NCBI RefSeq assembly: GCF_013282575.1
Contig: NZ_JAAAYE010000052.1
Location: 1 to 39,191, forward strand
DNA length: 39,191 nucleotides
Reading direction: 5' to 3'
From: Paraburkholderia sp. NMBU_R16
Lineage (GTDB): Bacteria; Pseudomonadota; Gammaproteobacteria; Burkholderiales; Burkholderiaceae
A model generated the notes under the pieces. It was not told the DNA's origin and ran no database searches. It saw nothing but the letters and a program-made list of their open reading frames with translations. The stretch's first letter is position 1. Each line of letters opens with the position of its first letter. Shown here one piece after another: positions 24,057 through 31,217 of this stretch. The position numbers and the translations under genes are program-made.

Positions 24057-24077
24057 GTTTAGTAAAAACAACTAAAC
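24057..24077. promoter_or_regulatory. Inverted repeat GTTTAGT-N7-ACTAAAC, candidate LacI-family operator
   Basis: The two 7-bp arms (24057-24063 and 24071-24077) are perfect complements with a 7-base A-rich centre. The 9-mer TAGTAAAAA of its left half (24060-24068) recurs at 23971-23979, next to the candidate -10 of the operon, which suggests repeated operator half-sites. Assignment to the adjacent LacI regulator is inference. Confidence 0.45.
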
Positions 24078-24106
24078 AGAACGATTCGGTGGGTAAGCGA
24101 GCGGCG

Positions 24107-24120
24107 GCGCCGCGCGGCGC
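24107..24120 (-). terminator. 14-bp GC palindrome directly after the EAL-GGDEF stop codon
   Basis: GCGCCGCGCGGCGC is a perfect palindrome touching the stop codon at 24121. It can form a very stable stem, but no T run follows on the transcribed strand. Confidence 0.3.
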
Positions 24121-25989
24121 TCAGTTCATCGCTGCGTCCGTGCGCGCCGTGCCTAGGGCCTGGTCATGCAAGTGCAACGTCGCCGCGCCTTCGTCGACAT
24201 CGATGAGGAAAAAGCCGCTCGCCTCCTGTTTCGCCCGGTGTTTTGCGAGAGCGGCCACGGAGGCGATTTCTTCGCTGCCATAACGTGCGAGATCGGGCGC
24301 CGCCGGCCATACGCGCACGCAGCCGATCGCCATCGTCACGAAGCCGAAAAACGTTGGATTGCCGTGCCGGTCCTCACCGTGAATGCCGCCGGCCGCGCGG
24401 TCCTCGTCCGCATAAAAACCGAGTGCGCCCTCGTTGAACGCGGCGATCGCCGCGTGGGCACGCTCGCGCCAATCCTCGCTCTGAAACAGAATCAGGAAAT
24501 CGTCTCCGCCAACGTGTCCGAGAAAGTCGCGGGTCGGGTCGCAGGCTTTGGCGAGCATGGCCGCGGCGAACTTCAGCACTTCGTCTCCATGCCAATAGCC
24601 ATACTGGTCGTTGAACGGTTTGAAGTGGTTCAGATCGACGTAGCACGCGTGGAATTCGACCCGATGCTCGACGAGGCGTGCAATGTGCGAGCTGATCGGA
24701 ATATTGCCCGGCAAGAAGGTAAGCGGATTCGCGTAGCGCGCCGCTTCGATGCGGACTTCCGTCACGGCACGCACGAGGCTTTCGCCGGTGCCGAGGCCCA
24801 GGTATTTGCCTTGGTCCGTAATGACGAAGCCATCGGCCAGGTAACGCTGATCGTCGCTCGCCAGCAGCTTGGCCATCTGCTCGACGGTCATCGATTTTTC
24901 GATGACGACGGGCGCGGCGTTGGCGAACAGCAGGCACGGCCGTTTGCCGAAGAGCTCGCGGTGGTAGGGCAGCGCATAGCGGTCCATGAAGCTGCGGCGG
25001 TTGACGAGCGCGATCGGCTCGTCGTTTTCGACGATGGCGAGTGCATGCAGCGCGGGCAGCCGGTTGAACAGTTCGAGTACATCGTTGTTGGTCGCAGTGC
25101 GCGGCAACGCGGGCGCCGGTACCAGCATCTTCGCTGCCGCGACGCCGCCCGAGGGCGAACCGGGCAACTGAGTGCGCGTCGCGCGGGGAAAGACCGCGAT
25201 ATGTCCGGCCGCGAGCGCTTCGCGCGCCGGCTCGGCGAGGCGCCTTTGCGCCCGCGCCGCGGGCCGGCCGAAGAAGTAGCCCTGTCCGAACGCGATACCC
25301 ATATCGCGTACCACGATGAGATCGGCCTCGTTTTCGATTCCTTCGGCCACGAGGCGCGCGCCGCTCGCGCCGGCGAAATGCTGCATGGCGCGGACCGCTT
25401 CGAACTTGAGCGGATCGTTGGCGATGTCGTCGATGAAAAAGCGATCGATCTTGACGACATCGGGCTGCAGCCGCACCCAGAGATTCATGCTGGCATTGGC
25501 CGTGCCGTAGTCGTCGAGCGCGAATTGCGCACCGGTCTCGCGCAAGGCTGCCACGATGGGCTCGAATCCAGCGACGTTTTCGATCGCGCATTGCTCGGTC
25601 AACTCGAGCACGAGCCGCTCGATCGGCATCCCGTATCGGCCGAGCAGTTCCGCCGTGCGCTCGCGCGTCTGACCGAGCGAGACGATGGCTTCCGCGCTGA
25701 AATTCAAGAAGAGCTTGCCTTCGCAGCCGAGCGCGGCGAACGCGGCCACGCAGGTCTCGGCTGCCGCATGCTCGAGTCTGACCGAGAGTCCCTCGCGCGC
25801 GGCTTGCGCGAACAGCGCGCCGGGCGACTCGAGCGGCGTGCCGGCAGGGCCGCGGATGAGGCCTTCGTAGCCGAGGATAGTGCCGCCATCGAAATCGACG
25901 ATGGGCTGAAATACGGCGGCAAGGGCGCACGCCTCGATGAGTTCAGCGACTTTCGGGGCGCTCGATGATGACGGAAGACGGGATGACAT
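24121..25989 (-). CDS. EAL-CBS-GGDEF cyclic-di-GMP signalling protein
   Basis: A 622-residue cytoplasmic protein from the ATG at 25987-25989. The EAL domain (about 20-260) keeps E42 (YEGLIRG), FLNFSAE, LELTEQ, LDDYG, VVKIDR, EGIENE and GQGYFFGRP, so phosphodiesterase activity is likely. A CBS-pair-like region follows (about 305-430, LPALHALAIVENDEPIALVNRR). The C-terminal GGDEF domain (about 450-600) has VDLNHFKPFNDQYGYWHGDE but GGDDF in place of GG[DE]EF, so cyclase activity is doubtful. This EAL-CBS-GGDEF order is known in proteobacteria. The frame is open to a GTG at 26187 overlapping the upstream gene's stop, but that 66-residue extension is arginine-rich and crosses an AT-rich, promoter-like stretch, so I preferred the later ATG although its ribosome-binding site is weak. 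Confidence 0.87.
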   Translation of the reverse strand: MSSRLPSSSSAPKVAELIEACALAAVFQPIVDFDGGTILGYEGLIRGPAGTPLESPGALFAQAAREGLSVRLEHAAAETCVAAFAALGCEGKLFLNFSAEAIVSLGQTRERTAELLGRYGMPIERLVLELTEQCAIENVAGFEPIVAALRETGAQFALDDYGTANASMNLWVRLQPDVVKIDRFFIDDIANDPLKFEAVRAMQHFAGASGARLVAEGIENEADLIVVRDMGIAFGQGYFFGRPAARAQRRLAEPAREALAAGHIAVFPRATRTQLPGSPSGGVAAAKMLVPAPALPRTATNNDVLELFNRLPALHALAIVENDEPIALVNRRSFMDRYALPYHRELFGKRPCLLFANAAPVVIEKSMTVEQMAKLLASDDQRYLADGFVITDQGKYLGLGTGESLVRAVTEVRIEAARYANPLTFLPGNIPISSHIARLVEHRVEFHACYVDLNHFKPFNDQYGYWHGDEVLKFAAAMLAKACDPTRDFLGHVGGDDFLILFQSEDWRERAHAAIAAFNEGALGFYADEDRAAGGIHGEDRHGNPTFFGFVTMAIGCVRVWPAAPDLARYGSEEIASVAALAKHRAKQEASGFFLIDVDEGAATLHLHDQALGTARTDAAMN

Positions 25990-26183
25990 GGCAGGGCGAC
26001 GGCCGTAGTAGAGGGACCATCGACTTAACGACGCAGCCACTTGATAGTTGAGTGAATTTTTTATGAAGCGATGCACTGCCCTGGTGCGACGCTTTTGGGG
26101 GGGCCGTGATATCGCCTGTCTGCTGCGTGTTTGCCTCGCTCGGCATGCATTCGCGCCCGGATGCGCCCTTGGCCGAATTCGGC

Positions 26184-27458
26184 TCACTCAGCGGCGAGCT
26201 CCTGCCGCTGTATCGCCGTCTGAGCTTCGCGTGGCGCGCCCGGCACGCGGCTGGTGTCTTTGGCGATGCCGGCAGTCGGATCTGCGTCGGACGGGTGCGG
26301 CGCGATCACCACACGATTGCGTCCACTGCCCTTCGCATCGAGTAGCGCCGCATCCGCGCGCCGAATCACGCGGTCGATCTGCTCGCCTTGCAGGTGTTGC
26401 GCCACGCCAACGCTGATCGTCAGCGCAACCTCGAACTGCCGCATCTCCTCGACGCGTTTGCGCAGCCGTTCGGCGACGCGCGCCGCATCGTCGCAGTCGG
26501 TGTTGGGCAAAAGCGCGACGAATTCCTCGCCGCCGAAGCGGCCGCAGACGTCGTTCGGCCGCAGACCGTCCTGGATCGCGCGCGAGACCAGGCGCAGCGC
26601 CCGATCGCCCGCTTCGTGGCCGAACCGGTCGTTGACCGACTTGAAGCGATCGGCGTCGATATAAAGTACCGAGAGCGGTTGATGATGGCGTTCCGCGCGT
26701 TGCAGTATGCGCCGACCCAATTCGAAGACACGGCGCCTGCGTGGCAGTTGAGTCAGTTCGTCCATGTCGGCGAACGCTCGCAACTGCTGTTCGAGCCGGA
26801 AGCTCTTTTTTTGCGAGCGCAGCGCAAACAGATTCGCGACGAGGCTCGTGCAAATGGCGACGAACATCGAAAGGATCAGCCCGAACCGCTCGCCCGCTGA
26901 CGGCGCGCCCCACTGCACGAGCACCAGCGGGCCGGCCATGGAGAGCACGGTGGCGGCCGCGAAATCCCAACCGCGCAGCAACACCGGGCTGAACGTCAGC
27001 GGAATCAGTACGAAGGCGGGGAGGAGCAACTGCGCGTGCGGGCCCCATTGCAGGACATGCCAGGCGAGCCCGGCTTCGAGTGCGGCAATGGCGACGAGCG
27101 CGGCGATGCTCGCGCGCAACGCGCCGCGACGGCTCCACGCAACCACGAGCGCGGCGGCAATCGGCATCGCGGGCAGCGCGCCCAGCTCGCTCAGAACGCC
27201 GGGCGACCCTGCCGCGGCGTGGCCGCTGTAATGGCGCAGCCAGATGTCGCCGGCAACGAACGCCACATAACCGAACAGCGCCGTTCCCAACTGCGCGCAC
27301 AGGAACGACCATAGTCGTTCCGCGGCGTAATCGTCGAACGACGGGGTGTCGTCGGGCGTGTCGATCGTCGTGGCGCGCCATCCCCGCCAGCGCCTCTTGC
27401 GACGAGGCCAATGAGCCGTGCCCTGACGGTCCTCGTCAGTCTGGTCCTCGCTGCTCAT
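26184..27458 (-). CDS. Membrane-bound diguanylate cyclase (GGEEF)
   Basis: A 424-residue inner-membrane protein with about six hydrophobic segments between residues 50 and 210 (LGTALFGYVAFVAG, MPIAAALVVAW, LLLPAFVLIPLTF, LILSMFVAICTSLVANLFAL), then a short coiled linker and a GGDEF domain at about 235-400. The active site reads RFGGEEFVALLP, preceded by the product-inhibition I-site RPND, so it should make cyclic-di-GMP and be feedback-controlled. MDELTQLPRRR and IDADRFKSVNDRFGHEAGD are the other landmarks. It lies upstream of the EAL-CBS-GGDEF gene on the same strand; whether they form one transcript is unclear. Confidence 0.93.
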   Translation of the reverse strand: MSSEDQTDEDRQGTAHWPRRKRRWRGWRATTIDTPDDTPSFDDYAAERLWSFLCAQLGTALFGYVAFVAGDIWLRHYSGHAAAGSPGVLSELGALPAMPIAAALVVAWSRRGALRASIAALVAIAALEAGLAWHVLQWGPHAQLLLPAFVLIPLTFSPVLLRGWDFAAATVLSMAGPLVLVQWGAPSAGERFGLILSMFVAICTSLVANLFALRSQKKSFRLEQQLRAFADMDELTQLPRRRRVFELGRRILQRAERHHQPLSVLYIDADRFKSVNDRFGHEAGDRALRLVSRAIQDGLRPNDVCGRFGGEEFVALLPNTDCDDAARVAERLRKRVEEMRQFEVALTISVGVAQHLQGEQIDRVIRRADAALLDAKGSGRNRVVIAPHPSDADPTAGIAKDTSRVPGAPREAQTAIQRQELAAE

Positions 27459-27836
27459 TTATTTTCTCTCTTGAAAGTGCAACTGCGGCTTTTTGGAAAA
27501 CGGCCCCCCGCTTGGAGACGCCATTCTAATATCGTCCAATATACCGCGCGATGATTTTTACGATATTCCGTAACCCCGTGGAAAATGCTGCGCCGCGTCG
27601 TTTGCAGTAAGACAGGGGTGCCTGAGCGGTATCTGCGGGGAGACGTCCATGCTGTAAAAGAGTTTGCCGGAATCAGCCGTTTTCAGGCCGCAATAATCGC
27701 CGCCGAATTGCAAACAATTGCAAACGTTTGCCGTTTGAATTCGGCGTAGGTTACGCCGCGCGACAGCATCGATCCATCGCGTTCGATTATCTTTTTATTT
27801 GATATGACGAATGGCGCCGCTATCGCGCCGGCGCGT
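27459..27836. other. 378-bp intergenic region with nested inverted repeats
   Basis: No credible gene. It contains an AT-rich stretch with the 8-bp inverted repeat AATATCGT (27528-27535) / ACGATATT (27560-27567), probably in the promoter of the cyclase gene, and a nested palindromic element at 27703-27744 with GCAAACGTTTGC at its centre. Confidence 0.45.
27703..27744. promoter_or_regulatory. Nested inverted repeats centred on GCAAACGTTTGC
   Basis: The outer arms CCGAATT (27703-27709) and AATTCGG (27738-27744) flank two CAAAC and two GTTTG copies, with the 12-bp palindrome GCAAACGTTTGC at 27720-27731. The centre is the same 12-mer as at 203-214. It looks like a multi-site operator of a LacI-type regulator, about 260 bases upstream of the diguanylate cyclase ATG; which gene it serves is unknown. 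Confidence 0.4.
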
Positions 27837-28838
27837 TCAAGGCGCGTCGGCCGGCCGCTCCCCGCTTTGCGCATGGCGGCGGCCCCAGCGCTGAGCCAAC
27901 GCGGCACACACCATGAGCTGCATCTGATGGAAGAGCATCAGCGGAAGCACGATCGCGCCGACCGCCTGAGCCGAAAAGATGACCTTCGCCATCGGAATGC
28001 CCGAGGCCAGGCTTTTTTTCGAGCCGCAAAAGATGAGGGTGATGCGATCGGCGCGGTCGAATCGTAAGGCCTTGCCGGTCCAGGCCGTAATGACGAGTGC
28101 CGCGCCAAGCAGTGCGCCGTTGGCGACCAATAGCGCTGCCAGCGTGCCCGCGGACAGGTGATGCCAGAGTCCCTCGATTACCGCCTCGCTGAACGCCATG
28201 TAGACGACCAGTAGAATCGATCCCTGATCGACGAATCGCAGTACGCGCCGATTGCGATCGAGCCACCGTCCGATAACCGGGCGCAACAGCTGCCCCGCAA
28301 CGAATGGCACGAGCAGTTGCAGCACGATATCGCCGACGGTATGCCAGGCCGAACGGGAGGCGCTCGTCTGATGCGTGAGCACGAGGCTCACGAGTGCCGG
28401 TGTGACGAAAATTCCGATCAGACTCGAGGCCGATGCCGCGCAAACGGCAGCCGGCACATTGCCCTTCGCGATCGACGTGAAGGCAATCGACGATTGGACG
28501 GTGGAGGGCAACGTGCAGAGGAACAACACGCCCATATAGAGTGTCGGCGTGACGAAGCTCGCCATGAGCGGCTTCAGGGCGAGGCCGAGCAGCGGGAAGA
28601 GCACGAAGGTGCTCGTCAGCACGAGCAGATGCAATTGCCAATGCGTGGCGCCCGCGATCACGGCTTCGCGCGAGAGCTTGGCGCCGTGCAGAAAGAAGAG
28701 CAACGCGACCGCCACATTCGTGACGATGTTCACGGCGGCGGCTATTTCGCCGCGGCAGGGCAAGACGCTCGCCAGCGCGACCGTGCCGATGAGCGCGAGG
28801 GTGAAGTTATCGGGAATCACGAAGGGCAGGCGGGGCAT
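27837..28838 (-). CDS. YfeH-like transporter of the bile acid:sodium symporter (BASS) superfamily
   Basis: A 333-residue inner-membrane protein with about ten hydrophobic segments. The SBF-like signature segments are LPSTVQSSIAFTSIAKGNVP, at the first unwound helix crossing, and FCGSKKSLASGIPMAKVIF at the second. This is the branch with E. coli YfeH, whose substrate is not established; there is no evidence here for bile acids. The ATG at 28836-28838 has only a weak GAAAGA upstream. It is a single gene. Confidence 0.88.
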   Translation of the reverse strand: MPRLPFVIPDNFTLALIGTVALASVLPCRGEIAAAVNIVTNVAVALLFFLHGAKLSREAVIAGATHWQLHLLVLTSTFVLFPLLGLALKPLMASFVTPTLYMGVLFLCTLPSTVQSSIAFTSIAKGNVPAAVCAASASSLIGIFVTPALVSLVLTHQTSASRSAWHTVGDIVLQLLVPFVAGQLLRPVIGRWLDRNRRVLRFVDQGSILLVVYMAFSEAVIEGLWHHLSAGTLAALLVANGALLGAALVITAWTGKALRFDRADRITLIFCGSKKSLASGIPMAKVIFSAQAVGAIVLPLMLFHQMQLMVCAALAQRWGRRHAQSGERPADAP

Positions 28839-29133
28839 GACGATCTTTCGAATGGGGCAGCCACGAGACGTACGGCAGGCGACGAACGCATGCTGCGCTC
28901 ATCGAGGCAGCCCGCCGCGCCACGTTTGAGGAAAAAGACGCCACAGTACCACCACCGGTAACAACGCGTTACAACGGCGTCGCCCACCTAACACTTTTTG
29001 CCTCGACACGTTTCCGGGCGGCCCATAAATTACAGCAGGACGCGGCCCCCGAAAGCCACTCTTCCGACGACCTTCAGGTAAAGATGGCGTGCGGCACCGC
29101 CCGGTGCCGGGCTGGGGGGCGATTGAATCGATC

Positions 29134-29622
29134 ATGGCGGATTGGAGTTTCACCACCCTCTTACGTTGGACGGCAGTTGCGCTTTGCGCGGCCGCGATTC
29201 CGCTCGCGTCCGCGCAGCCGCACGCGGCCAACATCAGTTTCAGGCCGCATGCGAGTCCGTTCGCGCTCGATCAGGCGCCCCGTTTAGCCGGGCGATCCGA
29301 GCCCGGGCCCGGCTTCTATCAAACTGCCCATACCGACGACGGTCAGCGGCGCGGTCCAAAGGGTCCCTTCGCTCGCGGCGCTCGCCGCGGCGGGCGTCTC
29401 GTCGCGGCGCCGAGTGCGCCCCCCTCCGGCTTCCCCTACCGGCCCGTCAGCCAGGACGCACGCAACGTGCCGCGGGCGCAAGGCAACGCCACCTATTTGC
29501 GCGCCGGTTCGATCCGCGACGCGGTGACGCGCTACAACGAAGAGCGCGATACCTCGCGCCCGGTTGCCCGCCCCCCCGCGCCCAGCTCGCGGCAGCCAGA
29601 CCCCTCCATCTACCGCAACTAG
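29134..29622 (+). CDS. Small exported hypothetical protein rich in Arg, Pro and Ala
   Basis: From the ATG at 29134 the protein has 162 residues. It begins with a signal peptide (charged start, hydrophobic LLRWTAVALCAAAIPL, likely cut after ASA before QPH), so it should be periplasmic or outer-membrane associated. The mature part is low in complexity: RSEPGPGFYQTAHTDD, RGARRGGRLVAAP, and a C-terminal conserved-looking helix YLRAGSIRDAVTRYNEERD. No known domain is recognised. A longer frame to a GTG at 29089 exists but would bury the signal peptide. Confidence 0.65.
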   Translation: MADWSFTTLLRWTAVALCAAAIPLASAQPHAANISFRPHASPFALDQAPRLAGRSEPGPGFYQTAHTDDGQRRGPKGPFARGARRGGRLVAAPSAPPSGFPYRPVSQDARNVPRAQGNATYLRAGSIRDAVTRYNEERDTSRPVARPPAPSSRQPDPSIYRN

Positions 29623-29998
29623 GCCGGTGAGACGGATTGCCCGCGTACGCCCGCACCGCGTTCGCGGGTGATGCAAACACACCACACTTTTTGCGTGCGA
29701 GCAGCGCTGCGCGCCGCCGTACCGTACTGGTAAGACAAAACAATTTTGACCTCGGATCGGCCTGCGTCAACATAATCTCCGAGCCCGAAATCGGCGCGCC
29801 GAACCGCGCGGTTATGCGAACCGCTATACCCGCAATAAGCAAACCTATTTTTGTCCGGAAAAATGGTCCGCAACGATGACCTCGCCCCCCCACCCGGGAG
29901 CGAACCGGGCACAGCGGTTCGCGCGGGCGTATGCCAATCAACCACAGCACCGAACGGGACACAGTGCGCGAGCGCCGAGTCCGTCGATAGGAGAATTC
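29623..29998. other. 376-bp intergenic region upstream of the porin gene
   Basis: This is the most AT-rich intergenic stretch of this part of the window, with no credible gene. A possible sigma-70 promoter is TTGACC (29747-29752) and CATAAT (29772-29777), each matching consensus at 5 of 6, but the 19-base spacer is long. A leader of about 210 bases would result. Confidence 0.4.
29747..29777 (+). promoter_or_regulatory. Candidate porin promoter
   Basis: TTGACC and CATAAT are separated by 19 bases in an AT-rich region ahead of the porin. Both hexamers are good; the spacing is suboptimal. Confidence 0.35.
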
Positions 29999-31102
29999 AT
30001 GAAAAGCACCGTCAGCCGTGCGCTGAAAATCAGTTTGCGACTGGCCGCCGCCGCGAGCGTGGCCGCGGCAGGCTCGGCCGCCTACGCGCAATCGAGTGTG
30101 CAGCTCTACGGCCAGGTCGATACCTGGGTTGGCATGCAGCAATTTCCCGGCATCCAGAGGGCATGGACGGTCGGCGGCGGCGGAATGTCGACGTCCTACT
30201 GGGGTTTGAAGGGTGCCGAGGATCTCGGCGGCGGTTACAAGGCGGTCTTCACGCTCGAAGATTTCTTCCGGCCTCAAAACGGCAACTACGGCCGCTTCAC
30301 GGGCGATTCGTTTTTCTCGCGCAATGCTTACGTCGGCATTCAGTCGCCTTACGGTACCGTCACGGCCGGCCGCCTGACGACGCATCTGTTCGTCTCGACG
30401 ATCCTGTTCAACCCGTTCATCGATTCGTATACGTTCTCGCCGATGGTCTACCACGTGTTCCTCGGCAACACCGCCGTGCCGACCGGTGCGACGTACGCGA
30501 CCGATATCGGCGTGGTCGGCGACTCGGGATGGAACAATGCGGTGCAGTACTCGACGCCCGATTTCAACGGGTTATCGGGTAGCGTGATGTACGGACTCGG
30601 TAATCAGGCCGGCCAGAACGGCGCGAAAAAGTGGAGCGCGCAGTTTCTCTACTTCCATGGCCCATTTGCCGCGACGGGCGTATTCCAGTACGTCAATTTC
30701 AACAACAGCCCCGGCGATCTCGCAGTGCCGCCAGCGTTCGGCAGCGTCGTGCCGTTCAGGAGCCAGAGCGTCGGCCAGCTCGGCGCCAGCTACGATCTGA
30801 AGTTCGCCAAGTTCTATGCGCAATACATGTATACGAAGAACGACCAGCTCGGCGGCGGCAGCTGGCATGTCAATACGGGTCAAGGCGGCGTGACGGTGCC
30901 GGCCGGGCCGGGTTCCATCATGGCTTCGTTCGCCTATTCGCGCGATGGCGGCGGCCTCGATCAAACGCGCCGCTCATGGGCTGTCGGGTACGATTACCCG
31001 CTCTCGAAGCGAACCGACGTCTACGCGGCATACCTCTACGACAAGTTGAGCGGATTGTCGACGGGGCAAACCGTGGGCGCCGGCATCCGCGCGAAGTTCT
31101 GA
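29999..31102 (+). CDS. Outer-membrane porin (Gram-negative trimeric type, OmpC-like)
   Basis: A 367-residue outer-membrane beta-barrel. The signal peptide (about 30 residues, LRLAAAASVAAAGSAAYAQ) is followed by SSVQLYGQVDTWVG, the standard first strand of Burkholderiaceae porins. Other landmarks are STSYWGLKGAEDLGGGYKA, FSRNAYVGIQSPYGTVTAGR (loop 3 region) and the terminal AGIRAKF ending in phenylalanine, which is needed for barrel insertion. TAGGAGA precedes the ATG at 29999; an upstream in-frame extension would spoil the signal peptide. The substrate range is unknown; it probably passes small anions or solutes. Confidence 0.93.
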   Translation: MKSTVSRALKISLRLAAAASVAAAGSAAYAQSSVQLYGQVDTWVGMQQFPGIQRAWTVGGGGMSTSYWGLKGAEDLGGGYKAVFTLEDFFRPQNGNYGRFTGDSFFSRNAYVGIQSPYGTVTAGRLTTHLFVSTILFNPFIDSYTFSPMVYHVFLGNTAVPTGATYATDIGVVGDSGWNNAVQYSTPDFNGLSGSVMYGLGNQAGQNGAKKWSAQFLYFHGPFAATGVFQYVNFNNSPGDLAVPPAFGSVVPFRSQSVGQLGASYDLKFAKFYAQYMYTKNDQLGGGSWHVNTGQGGVTVPAGPGSIMASFAYSRDGGGLDQTRRSWAVGYDYPLSKRTDVYAAYLYDKLSGLSTGQTVGAGIRAKF

Positions 31103-31124
31103 TGCCCCCGCTACCGCGCTCCCA

Positions 31125-31159
31125 GGCGCTCCGTTTCGCATAACGGCGCGGGGAGCGCC
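31125..31159 (+). terminator. Hairpin between the porin gene and icmF
   Basis: GGCGCTCC (31125-31132) and GGAGCGCC (31152-31159) form an 8-bp stem with a 19-base loop that itself holds CGTT/AACG. It lies 22 bases after the porin stop. No T run follows, so terminator activity is uncertain. Confidence 0.4.
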
Positions 31160-31181
31160 GAGCCCCCTCGCGGCAGTTGCC

Positions 31182-31187
31182 TATACT
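31182..31187 (+). promoter_or_regulatory. Candidate -10 element of icmF
   Basis: TATACT (5 of 6 to TATAAT) lies 31 bases ahead of the icmF ATG. No good -35 is visible at the proper distance. Confidence 0.3.
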
Positions 31188-31217
31188 GCGAAAAGCACCC
31201 GCGAGAATGGGGGAGAC

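Noticed and set aside
24166-25968. A 600-codon plus-strand open frame opposite the EAL-CBS-GGDEF gene
   Set aside because: Antisense shadow; the minus-strand protein has complete EAL motifs.
26185-26187. GTG start for the EAL-CBS-GGDEF gene overlapping the upstream stop (GTGA)
   Set aside because: The resulting 66-residue extension is arginine-rich and unlike an EAL protein N-terminus, and it crosses an AT-rich stretch near 26040-26065 that looks like a promoter. The overlap is probably chance, though the internal ATG has a weak ribosome-binding site.
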